Assembly (NCBI GenBank): GCA_964467635.1
Contig: CAYXRN010000006.1
Span: forward strand, 1 to 56,180
Source of the DNA: FW021-bin31 sp964467635
Lineage (GTDB): Bacteria; Bacteroidota; Bacteroidia; Chitinophagales; Chitinophagaceae
Length of the DNA stretch: 56,180 nucleotides
Reading direction: 5' to 3'
The notes under the pieces are model-generated. The model saw only the letters and a list, made by a program, of their open reading frames with translations, searched no databases and was not told the origin of the DNA. Shown in pieces: positions 25,030 to 33,459 of this stretch (within the stretch, counting starts at the first letter, position 1; each line of letters starts with the position of its first letter). A program made the position numbers and the translations under genes.

Positions 25030-26556
25030 TCAATATAATTTAAACGTAATACCGGGCAAACTTCTTGTGGTCCCGTCCGGCGCTTTTACCCGGATGTCGT
25101 CAAAAAATACACGGGTTCCCGGTTTGCATCGGCTCATGAGGTCCTGCATTTTCGGCGTAAAGCGGGCGTTGGAGGCCTCTAACTCAATGTAATCGCTGAA
25201 TCCCGCCCCGGTAAAACCCATTGTGAAATGGGTAATAACAAATTTGGTATCATAGTAGAAATTTTCCAGTTCGGCATGAATACCTTTTTGCACCCGGAAA
25301 ACCGCCGCACTCATCCGGCCGCCCTTGTTGTCTCCTACCATGGCTACCGGATCCGGCACCCGCATCACGCGGAACTCTTTGGTTCCCAGGCTCCTGGATT
25401 TGCCATCCACCGAAGCGGTGACATGCACTTTTGCCTCTCCTACTTTGGTTACTTTGGCCAGGTACTGTCCCGTGCCCGTCTTTTGCAGCGAACCCTGCGT
25501 GATGGAAGCCGATATGCTTTCCGCGGGAACACCGGCTGCGGCGATGCTGATCGGATTGCTCAGGCCGATAAACAAGACGTTCATCTTCGTGGCGGAAACC
25601 GACAGGGAAGAGGCGCCCACCATGTAAGAGCCTTTGGTCGTAAAGGTTTGTACTTCTCCGTTTTTATCTTTCAGCTTGACGGCGACCTGATAAGAATGTT
25701 CCCCTACGCTGGAAGCGGTAGTCGTGAACGTACCGATGCCGTTTTCAACGGGTATGGGTTGCCCGTTTACCGTAATGGTGGGGTTCACAGTAGAACTGTA
25801 GGCTCCCAGCATGATCTTGGCCTGATACTGCTGCCCGTTCATGATATAGCCGGAATTGGCAGAAACCAGGGGAGTGTAAGTATCCAGCGTGAACTGCTGG
25901 GCATTGATTTGCTGGTAGAGGTAATCGATCACTTGCGACTCGGAGTTTTTAACGTCGTTTTGAAACTTGCTCAGTATGGTGATGGCCGCAATGGAAGGCA
26001 CTTCACCAAAATTAATCTGTGACCAGGTCTTTTTTTCTTTCTTTTCCGGTTCCTCGATTTTCAATGGAAAAATAGCGGCCTGGTTTTCCCGCATGGCCGG
26101 CGGAAAATAAGTGAGCAGCCTGGCACGCAGCTCCTCTAACCTTTTTTTGAGTTTCGGCCCGTTTTTCCAATTGAGCATCACCCGGGAAGGCGCATCCAGG
26201 TCGTCAAGCCTTTTTATCTCTCCTTCTTCGGTACGCCCGCCGCTTTCCTTAACGATCATTGCTTTGAGGCTGTCGATGTAGGCGACCATGGTATTGGCCT
26301 GCTTTTGAACCGCTTCGGCTTTGTCTTTCAGCGGACCCACTTTTTTGGGGTCCTGCTCCATCTGCTTGGCAAACTGCTGGTAGATGATCGCATTTTTTTC
26401 TTCAATAGATTTGTTGGAATGCGAGATACTCTCATTAACCGTTTTAAAGGCATTGAGAATTTCGGCAGACACATTGAGGGCCAACATCGCTATGAGGACG
26501 ATGTAAAGCAGGTTGATCATCTTCTGCCGCGGCGCTCTTGGTAAAGACAAGGACAT
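25030..26556 (-). CDS. gldM: Gliding motility / type IX secretion protein GldM
   Basis: Inner-membrane protein whose large periplasmic part transmits energy from GldL to the outer-membrane ring. The 508-residue protein has a single N-terminal membrane segment (MINLLYIVLIAMLALNVSAE), then a helical region and repeated beta domains (NPTITVNGQPIPVENGIGTF; TKGSYMVGASSLSVSATKMN). The C-terminal domain includes TGAGFSDYIELEASNARFTP. Length fits the family (about 510). Lies between gldL (55 bases) and gldN (38 bases). Confidence 0.94.
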   Translation of the reverse strand: MSLSLPRAPRQKMINLLYIVLIAMLALNVSAEILNAFKTVNESISHSNKSIEEKNAIIYQQFAKQMEQDPKKVGPLKDKAEAVQKQANTMVAYIDSLKAMIVKESGGRTEEGEIKRLDDLDAPSRVMLNWKNGPKLKKRLEELRARLLTYFPPAMRENQAAIFPLKIEEPEKKEKKTWSQINFGEVPSIAAITILSKFQNDVKNSESQVIDYLYQQINAQQFTLDTYTPLVSANSGYIMNGQQYQAKIMLGAYSSTVNPTITVNGQPIPVENGIGTFTTTASSVGEHSYQVAVKLKDKNGEVQTFTTKGSYMVGASSLSVSATKMNVLFIGLSNPISIAAAGVPAESISASITQGSLQKTGTGQYLAKVTKVGEAKVHVTASVDGKSRSLGTKEFRVMRVPDPVAMVGDNKGGRMSAAVFRVQKGIHAELENFYYDTKFVITHFTMGFTGAGFSDYIELEASNARFTPKMQDLMSRCKPGTRVFFDDIRVKAPDGTTRSLPGITFKLY

Positions 26557-26611
26557 GAACTATTCTTTAATATCTTTGATTCGATTAATGATTTTACACT
26601 TCAGGCCGCCT

Positions 26612-27436
26612 TTAGCGGTGCATGGCAGAAAGCATGTTGCCGTAAATTTGGTTTAGGCTTTCCAGGTTCTTGGCTAAAAGGGTAATTTGCTCCTGGGTTT
26701 TTTGGGAATCTGCTACCGTTCCGGCCATCGCTTCGGTTGCTTCGGCCATGTTGCTGTAGAATTGGTTCATGGCTTTCAGGTGATTGTTGGTATCCTGAAG
26801 CTCCAACTCATAGATGGCATTGAGGGAACCGAGGTTTTTAGTCATGGTCTGCAGTTGTGCATGGAATTCCTCACTGTTGGATGCAGCCTGGTTAAAGGTT
26901 TCCATTGATTCTGCCGCCCTGCTGTAGGCTTGGGTTACTTCTCCTATAGCCTGTGCCGCTTCGCCCGTACGCCGGGTAAAATCCCCGGTGGCAGCCACGG
27001 TATCAGAAATATCACTCATCCCTGCCACCGTCTGGTCGAGCTTTTGGAAATTTTCGCCCAGTCTTTTCAGGTTAGCGGGGGTGATATCGGCCTGTTCCAG
27101 CATCTGATCCATGCCGGCCAGCGGAGAAGCAGTTTGTACGCCGCCCACGGCTACGCTTTTTTGTTGATAGCTTCCCGTTATCCTCTTTTCTTCCTCCGGG
27201 CTTAGGTTTAAATTAGGATAATATTTTTCCCAATGGTAGACCTCTTCGGCGGGTTGAAGCGCCATCAAAAGAAATACAAAGGTCTCTGTGATCATGCCGA
27301 TCGTCAGCGCGCTGCCCCAGGCGCCTCCCCAATGTTCGATTTTGGCTAATGCGCCAAAGATAACTACTGCCGCGCCCACGCTGAAAATTACGTTAAGAAC
27401 GCCTCTGGCTTTCTTGGTCTGAAAAAAATTGGCCAT
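26612..27436 (-). CDS. gldL: Gliding motility / type IX secretion motor protein GldL
   Basis: Proton-driven inner-membrane motor subunit that partners GldM. The first 70 residues hold two membrane helices, GVLNVIFSVGAAVVIFGALA and a second one around SALTIGMITETFVFLLMAL, with the functional glutamate in ITETFVF and the HWGG turn between them. The rest (about 200 residues) is a long coiled-coil, methyl-carrier-like region of Ala, Gln, Glu and Met, as in other GldL proteins. Total 274 residues. Situated 62 bases after gldK and 55 before gldM. Confidence 0.94.
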   Translation of the reverse strand: MANFFQTKKARGVLNVIFSVGAAVVIFGALAKIEHWGGAWGSALTIGMITETFVFLLMALQPAEEVYHWEKYYPNLNLSPEEEKRITGSYQQKSVAVGGVQTASPLAGMDQMLEQADITPANLKRLGENFQKLDQTVAGMSDISDTVAATGDFTRRTGEAAQAIGEVTQAYSRAAESMETFNQAASNSEEFHAQLQTMTKNLGSLNAIYELELQDTNNHLKAMNQFYSNMAEATEAMAGTVADSQKTQEQITLLAKNLESLNQIYGNMLSAMHR

Positions 27437-27498
27437 AATAATGATTCTTTCTCTGTTTTTTTAAAGTAATTGCAAAATGTCTAGGTGTAAAGTTCCGG

Positions 27499-28761
27499 TT
27501 AATTGAAGTCATTTTTAGAGCGTCCGAGAAAAGAAATTACACAACGGAACCCGATGTATGCTTTTGAAGTGTCCTGAAATTCAAAGGTGCGGGTACCCAC
27601 TCTGAGGAAGTAACCCACATCTTTCCAGGAGCCGCCCCTGATGACTTTTCTTTTCATTTTCGGTGGCGCATCTTCACCGGCGTGAATCTGTATATTGGGA
27701 TTAAGATCCATAGCAAAAGAATAGCCGCTTTCATAGTAGGCGGAGGAAGTCCATTCCGATACGTTTCCGGACATGTTATAGAGGCCGTATTTATTGGGCC
27801 AGTAAGCATCCGCGCGTACGGGATAAACGCCTCCGTCGGCAGCGTAATTGCCCCGGAGCGGTTTAAAGTTAGCCAAAAAACACCCCTTTTTGTTCCTGAT
27901 ATAGGGGCCTCCCCACGGATAAGGTGATTCATTCCGGCCGCCCCGAGCCGCAAATTCCCATTCGGCTTCTGTCGGCAGGCGGAAGATGCCTTCGGAATAT
28001 TTTCCCTGTGATTGACGATAGCTGCTCCAGAGCTTGGTGCGCCAGCGGCAAAACGCCTCCGCCTGCTCCCAGTTTACCCCTACTACCGGGTAATTGTCGA
28101 AAGCAGGATGCCAAAAATACATTTTGGCCATGGGGTCGTTATAGGAATAGGAAAAATCCCTGATCCAACTCAGTGTATCGGGATAGATAGGTGTGTCATC
28201 TTTACGGATAAAAGCCGAGCGTGGGCTTTTGCCCTTGTCTAAAGCCGCTGCTTGCAGGTCATACCATTCGGAATGAAAAACCAGTTTGCTGACATCAATA
28301 TCCTTACGTCCCCAGATCCGGTCTTCGGGGGTGTAATACAGCGCGTTCAGTTTTTCCTGTGTCGCAGGATCACTGTAATTGATTTCCTGGCTCCAGTCTA
28401 TATATTCGGTGCCATTCTCCTCTGTCACCTGCCCCAGCAACTCGTGGGCAATTGAGTCTCTTACCCAAAAGACGAACTGCCGGTATTCGTTGTTGGTAAT
28501 TTCGGTAGCATCCATATAAAAGCCCTGTACGGTTACCGATTTGTTTTTGGCCGTAAACAAATAGTCCAGGTCTTCATCGCTACTTCCCATGTGAAAAGAC
28601 CCGGAAGGCACATATACCATGCCGTAAGGCTCCGGAGGCTTGTAACTTGGTCGATCCGGTACACCGGTAAGCTGGCCTTGATACGCATTACCTTTACCGC
28701 ACCCGGAAAGAATACCGCCGATCAAAAACAGGGCCGTTACTTGTAGTAGATAGCATTTCAT
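27499..28761 (-). CDS. gldK: Gliding motility / type IX secretion lipoprotein GldK
   Basis: Outer-membrane lipoprotein forming the T9SS ring with GldN. The 420-residue protein has a lipoprotein signal (MKCYLLQVTALFLIGGILSG then C, lipobox LSGC). The rest is an FGE-sulfatase (SUMF1-like) fold, shown by YVPSGSFHMGSSDED, VVGVNWEQAEAFCRW, FRLPTEAEWEFAARGG, NMSGNVSEW and VIRGGSWKD. This is the non-enzymatic PorK/GldK branch. First gene of gldKLMN; a -7 box lies 30 bases upstream. Confidence 0.94.
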   Translation of the reverse strand: MKCYLLQVTALFLIGGILSGCGKGNAYQGQLTGVPDRPSYKPPEPYGMVYVPSGSFHMGSSDEDLDYLFTAKNKSVTVQGFYMDATEITNNEYRQFVFWVRDSIAHELLGQVTEENGTEYIDWSQEINYSDPATQEKLNALYYTPEDRIWGRKDIDVSKLVFHSEWYDLQAAALDKGKSPRSAFIRKDDTPIYPDTLSWIRDFSYSYNDPMAKMYFWHPAFDNYPVVGVNWEQAEAFCRWRTKLWSSYRQSQGKYSEGIFRLPTEAEWEFAARGGRNESPYPWGGPYIRNKKGCFLANFKPLRGNYAADGGVYPVRADAYWPNKYGLYNMSGNVSEWTSSAYYESGYSFAMDLNPNIQIHAGEDAPPKMKRKVIRGGSWKDVGYFLRVGTRTFEFQDTSKAYIGFRCVISFLGRSKNDFN

Positions 28762-28790
28762 TTACAATATTTTCAATTGACTACAGTAAG

Positions 28791-28798
28791 CAAAAATA
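28791..28798 (-). promoter_or_regulatory. -7 box of the gldKLMN operon
   Basis: On the minus strand TATTTTTG matches TAnnTTTG and ends 29 bases before the gldK ATG. No good -33 TTG is visible in the AT-rich region behind it. Confidence 0.5.
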
Positions 28799-29063
28799 AA
28801 ATTATTATTTGATAATTAAAGGTTTTTAGGGTATCGCATATTATTTCATTCTACAATACCAACCTTTAAAAACGCCGAGATAGTCCTATTATTGTATCTT
28901 TTCAAATTTTAGACCGCCTCATTTTACCAAACCAGGAGGCTAAAAGTATTTTTTTTACGGGAGATAGAAAAATTTTAAGAAAAGAATCTTCCTTGCGCCA
29001 CGGATTAGATGGCACGGCCGGTACTATCGCTATCAGGTCATCGGAAACGACTGCCTGTCTTTT
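28799..29063. other. Gap between gldK promoter and hemD end, no gene seen
   Basis: AT-rich sequence with stops in all frames. I see no convincing coding frame, RNA or strong hairpin. It must hold the rest of the gldK promoter and the 3' end of the hemD transcript. Confidence 0.5.
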
Positions 29064-29858
29064 TTATCCGTTGTTGTCTTCTTTCAGGAAAAGCTCCAGG
29101 GCCGCTACCATAGAAGGGGCATTGGGCATGGGCGCTTTGAGATCGAGGCGGAGACCGGATTCCTTTACTGCCTTGGAAGTAGTGTTTCCAAATGCCGCAA
29201 TAGACGTATCATTCTGATCAAATTCAGGAACGCCTTCCACCAGTGATTTTACCCCGGAGGGGCTGAAGAAGACAATCATATCATAGCGATTGGCGATTAC
29301 TTCTTTTACCGGGTTGCAAACCGTTTGGTATAGAATGGCTTTTTTGAAATCGCATTTATTCTTTTTCAGCCACTGCGGAATATCGTCTTTGCTTTGCTCC
29401 GAACAAGGGACTACGAATTTTTCACTGGATTTATAACGGCTCATGATATCCAGCAGCCCTTTTACCTTCCCGTCCGCCGGGAAAAATACCTTTCGCTTAC
29501 GGTATTGCACGTATTTTTGAAGGTAGAGGGCAACGGTCTCTGTGACGCAGAAATACCGCATTTCAGGAGAAACCTTCACTTTCATTTCTTCACAAATACG
29601 GAAAAAATGATCAATGGCATGACGGCTTGTAAATATGGCAGCCGTGCGTTGTAAAAGATCTACTTTCTGCTTCCGAAACGCCTTGGCGCTAATTCCCTCT
29701 ACCCGGATGAAAGGGTAGAAGTCAACCTGAATATTGAATTTTTCTGCAAGATCAAAATACGGCGAGCGGCCATTAGCCGGTTCCGGCTGGGAAATCAGAA
29801 TAGAACGAATGTTTTTGCCTTTGACAACTTTTGGTTCTTCTCTGGTTGTTGTATTCAT
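29064..29858 (-). CDS. hemD: Uroporphyrinogen-III synthase
   Basis: Cyclises hydroxymethylbilane to uroporphyrinogen III in haem biosynthesis. The family is poorly conserved, so the call rests on fold-like features: ISQPEPANGRSPYFDLAEKF at the N-terminus, AIFTSRHAIDHFF (the TSxNAV-type segment), the middle hinge, and MIVFFSPSGVKSLVEG plus IAAFGNTTSKAVKESGLR (the SpS.v..l and G.tTa.al motifs) in the second domain. The 264-residue length fits. Upstream, a DUF4271 gene ends 34 bases before it. Its minus-strand position next to gldKLMN is a common arrangement in Bacteroidota. Confidence 0.88.
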   Translation of the reverse strand: MNTTTREEPKVVKGKNIRSILISQPEPANGRSPYFDLAEKFNIQVDFYPFIRVEGISAKAFRKQKVDLLQRTAAIFTSRHAIDHFFRICEEMKVKVSPEMRYFCVTETVALYLQKYVQYRKRKVFFPADGKVKGLLDIMSRYKSSEKFVVPCSEQSKDDIPQWLKKNKCDFKKAILYQTVCNPVKEVIANRYDMIVFFSPSGVKSLVEGVPEFDQNDTSIAAFGNTTSKAVKESGLRLDLKAPMPNAPSMVAALELFLKEDNNG

Positions 29859-29892
29859 AGGTTCCTGTTAGTTCACGGTTCGGTACGCACTA

Positions 29893-30861
29893 TCAAGCGC
29901 CATTTAACCAAATCAGGGTCAGCTTTGCAATGATAAGGACCGGCGCTATTTCGAAGCCGCAAAGATAAAGAAAAAAATGAAATTTACTAAATGCGGCCTG
30001 AGATTTAACAAAAGGGAACACTCTGATATACCGGTAAACCAGCAACAAACCGATAAAAATAATGGAGAGGTTAAAAAAGACACCCGATAACCGGGTCGGG
30101 CTGAAAGCCAGTATCAGGCTAAAGGGCAATAAGCCGATTCCCAATATCTTATTAATGAGAAACAACGTAAAGATATAATTGTCCATGAGCTCGTGATACC
30201 CGAACAGCCAGCCGCCTACCCGCAGTATGACATACTTCAACAGGTAAATAAGCATCATAAGCAATATGAAAAAGGCCACCAGGTAAAGCGGGCTCTCCAG
30301 GGAAAGGTATTGGGTTTTTAGCAATACCAGGTAAAGGTAGACGCCTAAGGAAACCGTAAAAAACACATTTAAAGCGAAAGCAGGGAAAGGCGTCTGATGG
30401 AGCTGGTCTTTTAGTTGACGCTGGCTGAGCGTAGGGGAAAAGAAGGCCCGGAAGAGATCTGTAAAGTACTTCCGGAAGCCCAGCCGGATGAGGGCAAGCA
30501 AAAAGCAGACGCCGAGCAAAAGGTAAAATAACACGGCCTTGTTGATGTGCCCCGGCATCCGGGAAGCCCGGAACGACATCAGTCGCATTTGCGGATGGTC
30601 GATGCCCTTAAAGAGCCTGTTGTTTGTCAGCAGATAATGCACAAAATCCTGCCGGTTGTCAAAGGACTTTAAGACAAAGGAAGGATAGGAAGGGACCGTA
30701 GCGGTATCCTTCACTTCCCGCGCGTGCTGGGCGGTACCGGGAACCCCCCGCTGCCGTGCGGTTCTCGTGGCCGGCGAATCAGCGGATATCCGGTTTTCCT
30801 GCGCCTGTACGGCCACCGCCATCAATAGAAAAATAAATAAAACTCCCGTCTTTCTGCGCAC
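29893..30861 (-). CDS. DUF4271 membrane protein
   Basis: A 322-residue protein with GTG start, N-terminal signal sequence (VLFIFLLMAVAVQAQ) and about seven later hydrophobic segments, starting at KAVLFYLLLGVCFLLALIRL. It resembles DUF4271, a Bacteroidota-specific membrane family of unknown function often next to hemD. The pair is conserved enough to suggest a shared function, but none has been shown to my knowledge. A -7 box TACTTTTG lies 13 bases before the start, which supports the GTG. Confidence 0.78.
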   Translation of the reverse strand: MRRKTGVLFIFLLMAVAVQAQENRISADSPATRTARQRGVPGTAQHAREVKDTATVPSYPSFVLKSFDNRQDFVHYLLTNNRLFKGIDHPQMRLMSFRASRMPGHINKAVLFYLLLGVCFLLALIRLGFRKYFTDLFRAFFSPTLSQRQLKDQLHQTPFPAFALNVFFTVSLGVYLYLVLLKTQYLSLESPLYLVAFFILLMMLIYLLKYVILRVGGWLFGYHELMDNYIFTLFLINKILGIGLLPFSLILAFSPTRLSGVFFNLSIIFIGLLLVYRYIRVFPFVKSQAAFSKFHFFLYLCGFEIAPVLIIAKLTLIWLNGA

Positions 30862-30874
30862 CGTTATTTTTTTA

Positions 30875-30882
30875 CAAAAGTA
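30875..30882 (-). promoter_or_regulatory. -7 box of the DUF4271-hemD unit
   Basis: Minus-strand TACTTTTG (TAnnTTTG) ends 13 bases before the GTG start at 30861. The same 8 bases precede hflX at 32159-32166 and dtd at 50898-50905. Confidence 0.5.
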
Positions 30883-30953
30883 CTATTTCTGATGCAAGTA
30901 TCTAGCGGCGGGCTGGAGCTCTTGTCGGGCGCCTTTCCGTTATGGCGATAGCC

Positions 30954-32141
30954 TTAGTAATAGACCGTCTTGTACGGATACCTTATTTTATACCTCTCCC
31001 GTACTTCCTGCAATACCGTTTCACGCAGCAGGTTCAGGTTATGGCCGGTAACAGCCGAAATAAAGACGGCGCGATCATTGGTTTTATTTTCCCATTGCAG
31101 GAAAAGTTGATTAAGCAGGTCCTGTTTTACCGCCTCCTCCAGGTAGGGATCAAAGGCTTTTTTTTCATACGCATCCAGCTTATTGAAGACCATAATCACC
31201 GGCTTATCCTGCGTGCCAAGTTCCTGGAGTGTCTGGTGGACTACGGCGATCTGTTCTTCAAACCCGGGATGGGACAGGTCTACCACATGAAGCAAAATAT
31301 CGCTTTCCACTACTTCATCCAGGGTAGACTTGAAGCTTTCCACCAGTTGATGGGGCAGTTTACGGATGAAGCCGACTGTGTCACTTAGCAGGAATGGCGT
31401 ACCCTGTAACACCACTTTCCGGGTGGTGGTATCCAGTGTCGCGAATAATTTATTTTCCGCAAAAGAATCGGTTTTGCCCAGTCGTTGCATGAGGGTGGAT
31501 TTCCCTACATTGGTATAGCCTACTAAGGCTACGCGGATGTATTCTCCCCGGTTTTTGCGCTGGGTGGTGGCTTGTTTATCAATGGCTGCGAGCCTTTTGC
31601 GTAACAATGCGATTTTATTGTTGACAATACGGCGGTCTGTCTCTATTTCGGTCTCCCCGGGCCCGCGCAGCCCGATTCCCCCTTTTTGTCTTTCCAGGTG
31701 GGTCCACATGCCCTTCAGCCGGGGCAACAGGTGCTGATATTGGGCCAGTTCAACCTGTGCCTTGGCTTGTGATGTTTTTGCTCGGCGGGCGAAAATATCC
31801 AGAATCAAGTCTGCCCGGTCCAGCGTTTTTACCTTCAGAAACCGCTCTATATTGGAGATTTGGGTAGCGGAAAGCTCGTCGTCAAAGAGGACCACTGTGA
31901 TGCCATGCTCTTGGACGTATTGTTTGATTTCTTCCAGTTTGCCTTTCCCTATAAAGGTGCGCGGATGAGGATGAGCTAATCGCTGAACAACCCTTTTTTT
32001 GGTCACTACCCCGGCTGTTAATGCAAGAAATGCCAGCTCGTCCAGGTATTCATTGATTTGTTCTTCTGTTTGCGTCCCGGTAATCAGGCCTACTAAAACT
32101 GCAATTTCCTCGGTATGACCTATTTGCTTCTTCTCTATCAA
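30954..32141 (-). CDS. hflX: GTPase HflX
   Basis: Ribosome-associated GTPase that splits stalled or heat-damaged 70S ribosomes. The 395-residue protein has the HflX N-terminal domain (VVLFDDELSATQISNIER) and the glycine-rich linker GGIGLRGPGETEIETDRR, diagnostic for the family. The G domain has G1 ALVGYTNVGKSTLMQRL, G3 in LSDTVGFIRKLPHQLVE (DTVGF), and G4 NKLD. Its -7 box lies 18 bases upstream. Its stop is about 90 bases from the DUF4271 start on the same strand. Confidence 0.95.
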   Translation of the reverse strand: MIEKKQIGHTEEIAVLVGLITGTQTEEQINEYLDELAFLALTAGVVTKKRVVQRLAHPHPRTFIGKGKLEEIKQYVQEHGITVVLFDDELSATQISNIERFLKVKTLDRADLILDIFARRAKTSQAKAQVELAQYQHLLPRLKGMWTHLERQKGGIGLRGPGETEIETDRRIVNNKIALLRKRLAAIDKQATTQRKNRGEYIRVALVGYTNVGKSTLMQRLGKTDSFAENKLFATLDTTTRKVVLQGTPFLLSDTVGFIRKLPHQLVESFKSTLDEVVESDILLHVVDLSHPGFEEQIAVVHQTLQELGTQDKPVIMVFNKLDAYEKKAFDPYLEEAVKQDLLNQLFLQWENKTNDRAVFISAVTGHNLNLLRETVLQEVRERYKIRYPYKTVYY

Positions 32142-32158
32142 ATGACTGTTTTTTATGG

Positions 32159-32166
32159 CAAAAGTA
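32159..32166 (-). promoter_or_regulatory. -7 box of hflX
   Basis: Minus-strand TACTTTTG ends 17 bases before the hflX ATG. A TTG lies only 13 bases further upstream, shorter than the usual spacing, so the -33 element is uncertain. Confidence 0.45.
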
Positions 32167-32198
32167 CTATTTACGACGGCAAAAAAACATACCGCGTC

Positions 32199-33428
32199 TC
32201 ATAATTGAATTATTTGATAACGAACTGCTGTCTGTGTGTTTTTTCGCTCCGTATAAGCGACAATGGCTTCCTGCTTATTCAACAGCTCAATCTGGGGAAA
32301 AGTTGCAAAGCCCGTTTGAGGGGTAAGGAAACCGTTGGTCAAAACCTTTCCGGACGGACCACGAAGCTGCAACCCGATATGCTGATGCCTGCTTGTATCC
32401 GCCGGTATACCTTCATCCCAGACGAGGACAATATTGCCATTGCTCATAGTGGCCATTTGCGGATGCCGGGCAGAAGGGAGTTCGCTGACAGGCTTTTTTA
32501 CTGAAAAGGAGCCTGGGCGGCTTTCGCTGTGGCAGTAAAAAATGCCTTGGCCGTTTCCCATGGTAAACCAGCTTACATGCAGCCCCTCCTTATTAGCGGT
32601 AAGGGCAGGGCCGGTGTGCGGACAGCCATCGATCTTCCACTCATCGGGGCTGATGCGCACAGGAGCGGAAAAGGTTTTTCCCTCGTCAACGGAATAGCAG
32701 TAGGCCATATCGCGCAGCTCCCCGGGAAAGATGTTCCGCCACGCTACGTGTATGGTTCCATGATCATCTACCAATAGGGCCGTCCGGCAACATTGGCAGG
32801 TGTGGCTGGCCAGGGTTGTTTTGGCAGCAAAACGGCCGTTTTCTTCTGCCGTGGAGAAAAGCAAGGTGGAGCCCGCCGGTTTGCTGTTGCTCAGCCAGGT
32901 CATCCCGATTTTACCGTCGGCCAACCGGGCAATATCAAAATAACGCTGGTCATAGCTTTCAGCTGTATCGTCGGCCAGCGGAAGGGCCGGCGTCCAGCTT
33001 TTTCCACCGTCCCGGGACCAGGTATAGTAAATGGCGCCTGTGTAGGGGTTACCTGGTGTGGGATTTTTTACCGCGAAAACCAGGAGCGCGTTACCCTGCG
33101 GATCAAAAATCAATTTGGGCATGTCTTCTCCATGCGTCGATACCCCCCGGGATGGGGGGATGGGCACGGGGCGGCCAAATCGTTTGAGGCTGTCTACATA
33201 ACCGGCGAAAAAGACCTGTGTTTTCCCTTCCTTATTTTTTTGCACCCAGCTTAAAACAGGGGTGCCGGTCGCATCCCTGGTCAGATAAGGAGACGAACTT
33301 TGAAAAGCGGTGTCTGTTACGGACTTAAAAGAAGCCGTTGTCTTGTGCCGGGAAGCGTGATCGCGGCATCCCGCGAGAATAAAAATCCCCAGCGCTGCGA
33401 AAAGCCTTAATTTATTGAGTTTATACAT
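32199..33428 (-). CDS. BNR/sialidase-fold lipoprotein with CQCC motif
   Basis: Exported 409-residue beta-propeller-like protein. The frame is open from 33494, but the start at 33428 gives a clean lipoprotein signal (MYKLNKLRLFAALGIFILAG, lipobox LAG-C21) and avoids overlap with the receptor gene. Two Asp-box (BNR) motifs are visible: SRDGGKSW and SVDEGKTF. Automated annotation would call it a sialidase, but the sialidase FRIP motif is not apparent. Striking instead are HTCQCCR (H209, C211, C213, C214) and DGCPHTG (C269, H271), suggesting a metal site, perhaps copper. It is 31 bases downstream of a TonB-dependent receptor gene and may deliver its ligand. Confidence 0.75.
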   Translation of the reverse strand: MYKLNKLRLFAALGIFILAGCRDHASRHKTTASFKSVTDTAFQSSSPYLTRDATGTPVLSWVQKNKEGKTQVFFAGYVDSLKRFGRPVPIPPSRGVSTHGEDMPKLIFDPQGNALLVFAVKNPTPGNPYTGAIYYTWSRDGGKSWTPALPLADDTAESYDQRYFDIARLADGKIGMTWLSNSKPAGSTLLFSTAEENGRFAAKTTLASHTCQCCRTALLVDDHGTIHVAWRNIFPGELRDMAYCYSVDEGKTFSAPVRISPDEWKIDGCPHTGPALTANKEGLHVSWFTMGNGQGIFYCHSESRPGSFSVKKPVSELPSARHPQMATMSNGNIVLVWDEGIPADTSRHQHIGLQLRGPSGKVLTNGFLTPQTGFATFPQIELLNKQEAIVAYTERKNTQTAVRYQIIQL

Positions 33429-33459
33429 GGTTTTATAGTTAAATGGTTCTTCTTTTTTG

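Noticed and set aside
25228..26022. Plus-strand 264-codon frame opposite gldM
   Set aside because: gldM is firmly identified by order and motifs. The antisense peptide has no recognisable feature.
27499..28761. Reading gldK as a formylglycine-generating enzyme that would activate the sulfatase at 51462-53138
   Set aside because: It has the same fold, but the lipoprotein signal, gldKLMN order and family membership point to the structural T9SS subunit.
32199..33428. Calling the BNR lipoprotein a true sialidase
   Set aside because: Asp boxes are present, but I could not find the FRIP arginine motif or the other catalytic residues. The CQCC and CPH motifs instead suggest metal binding.
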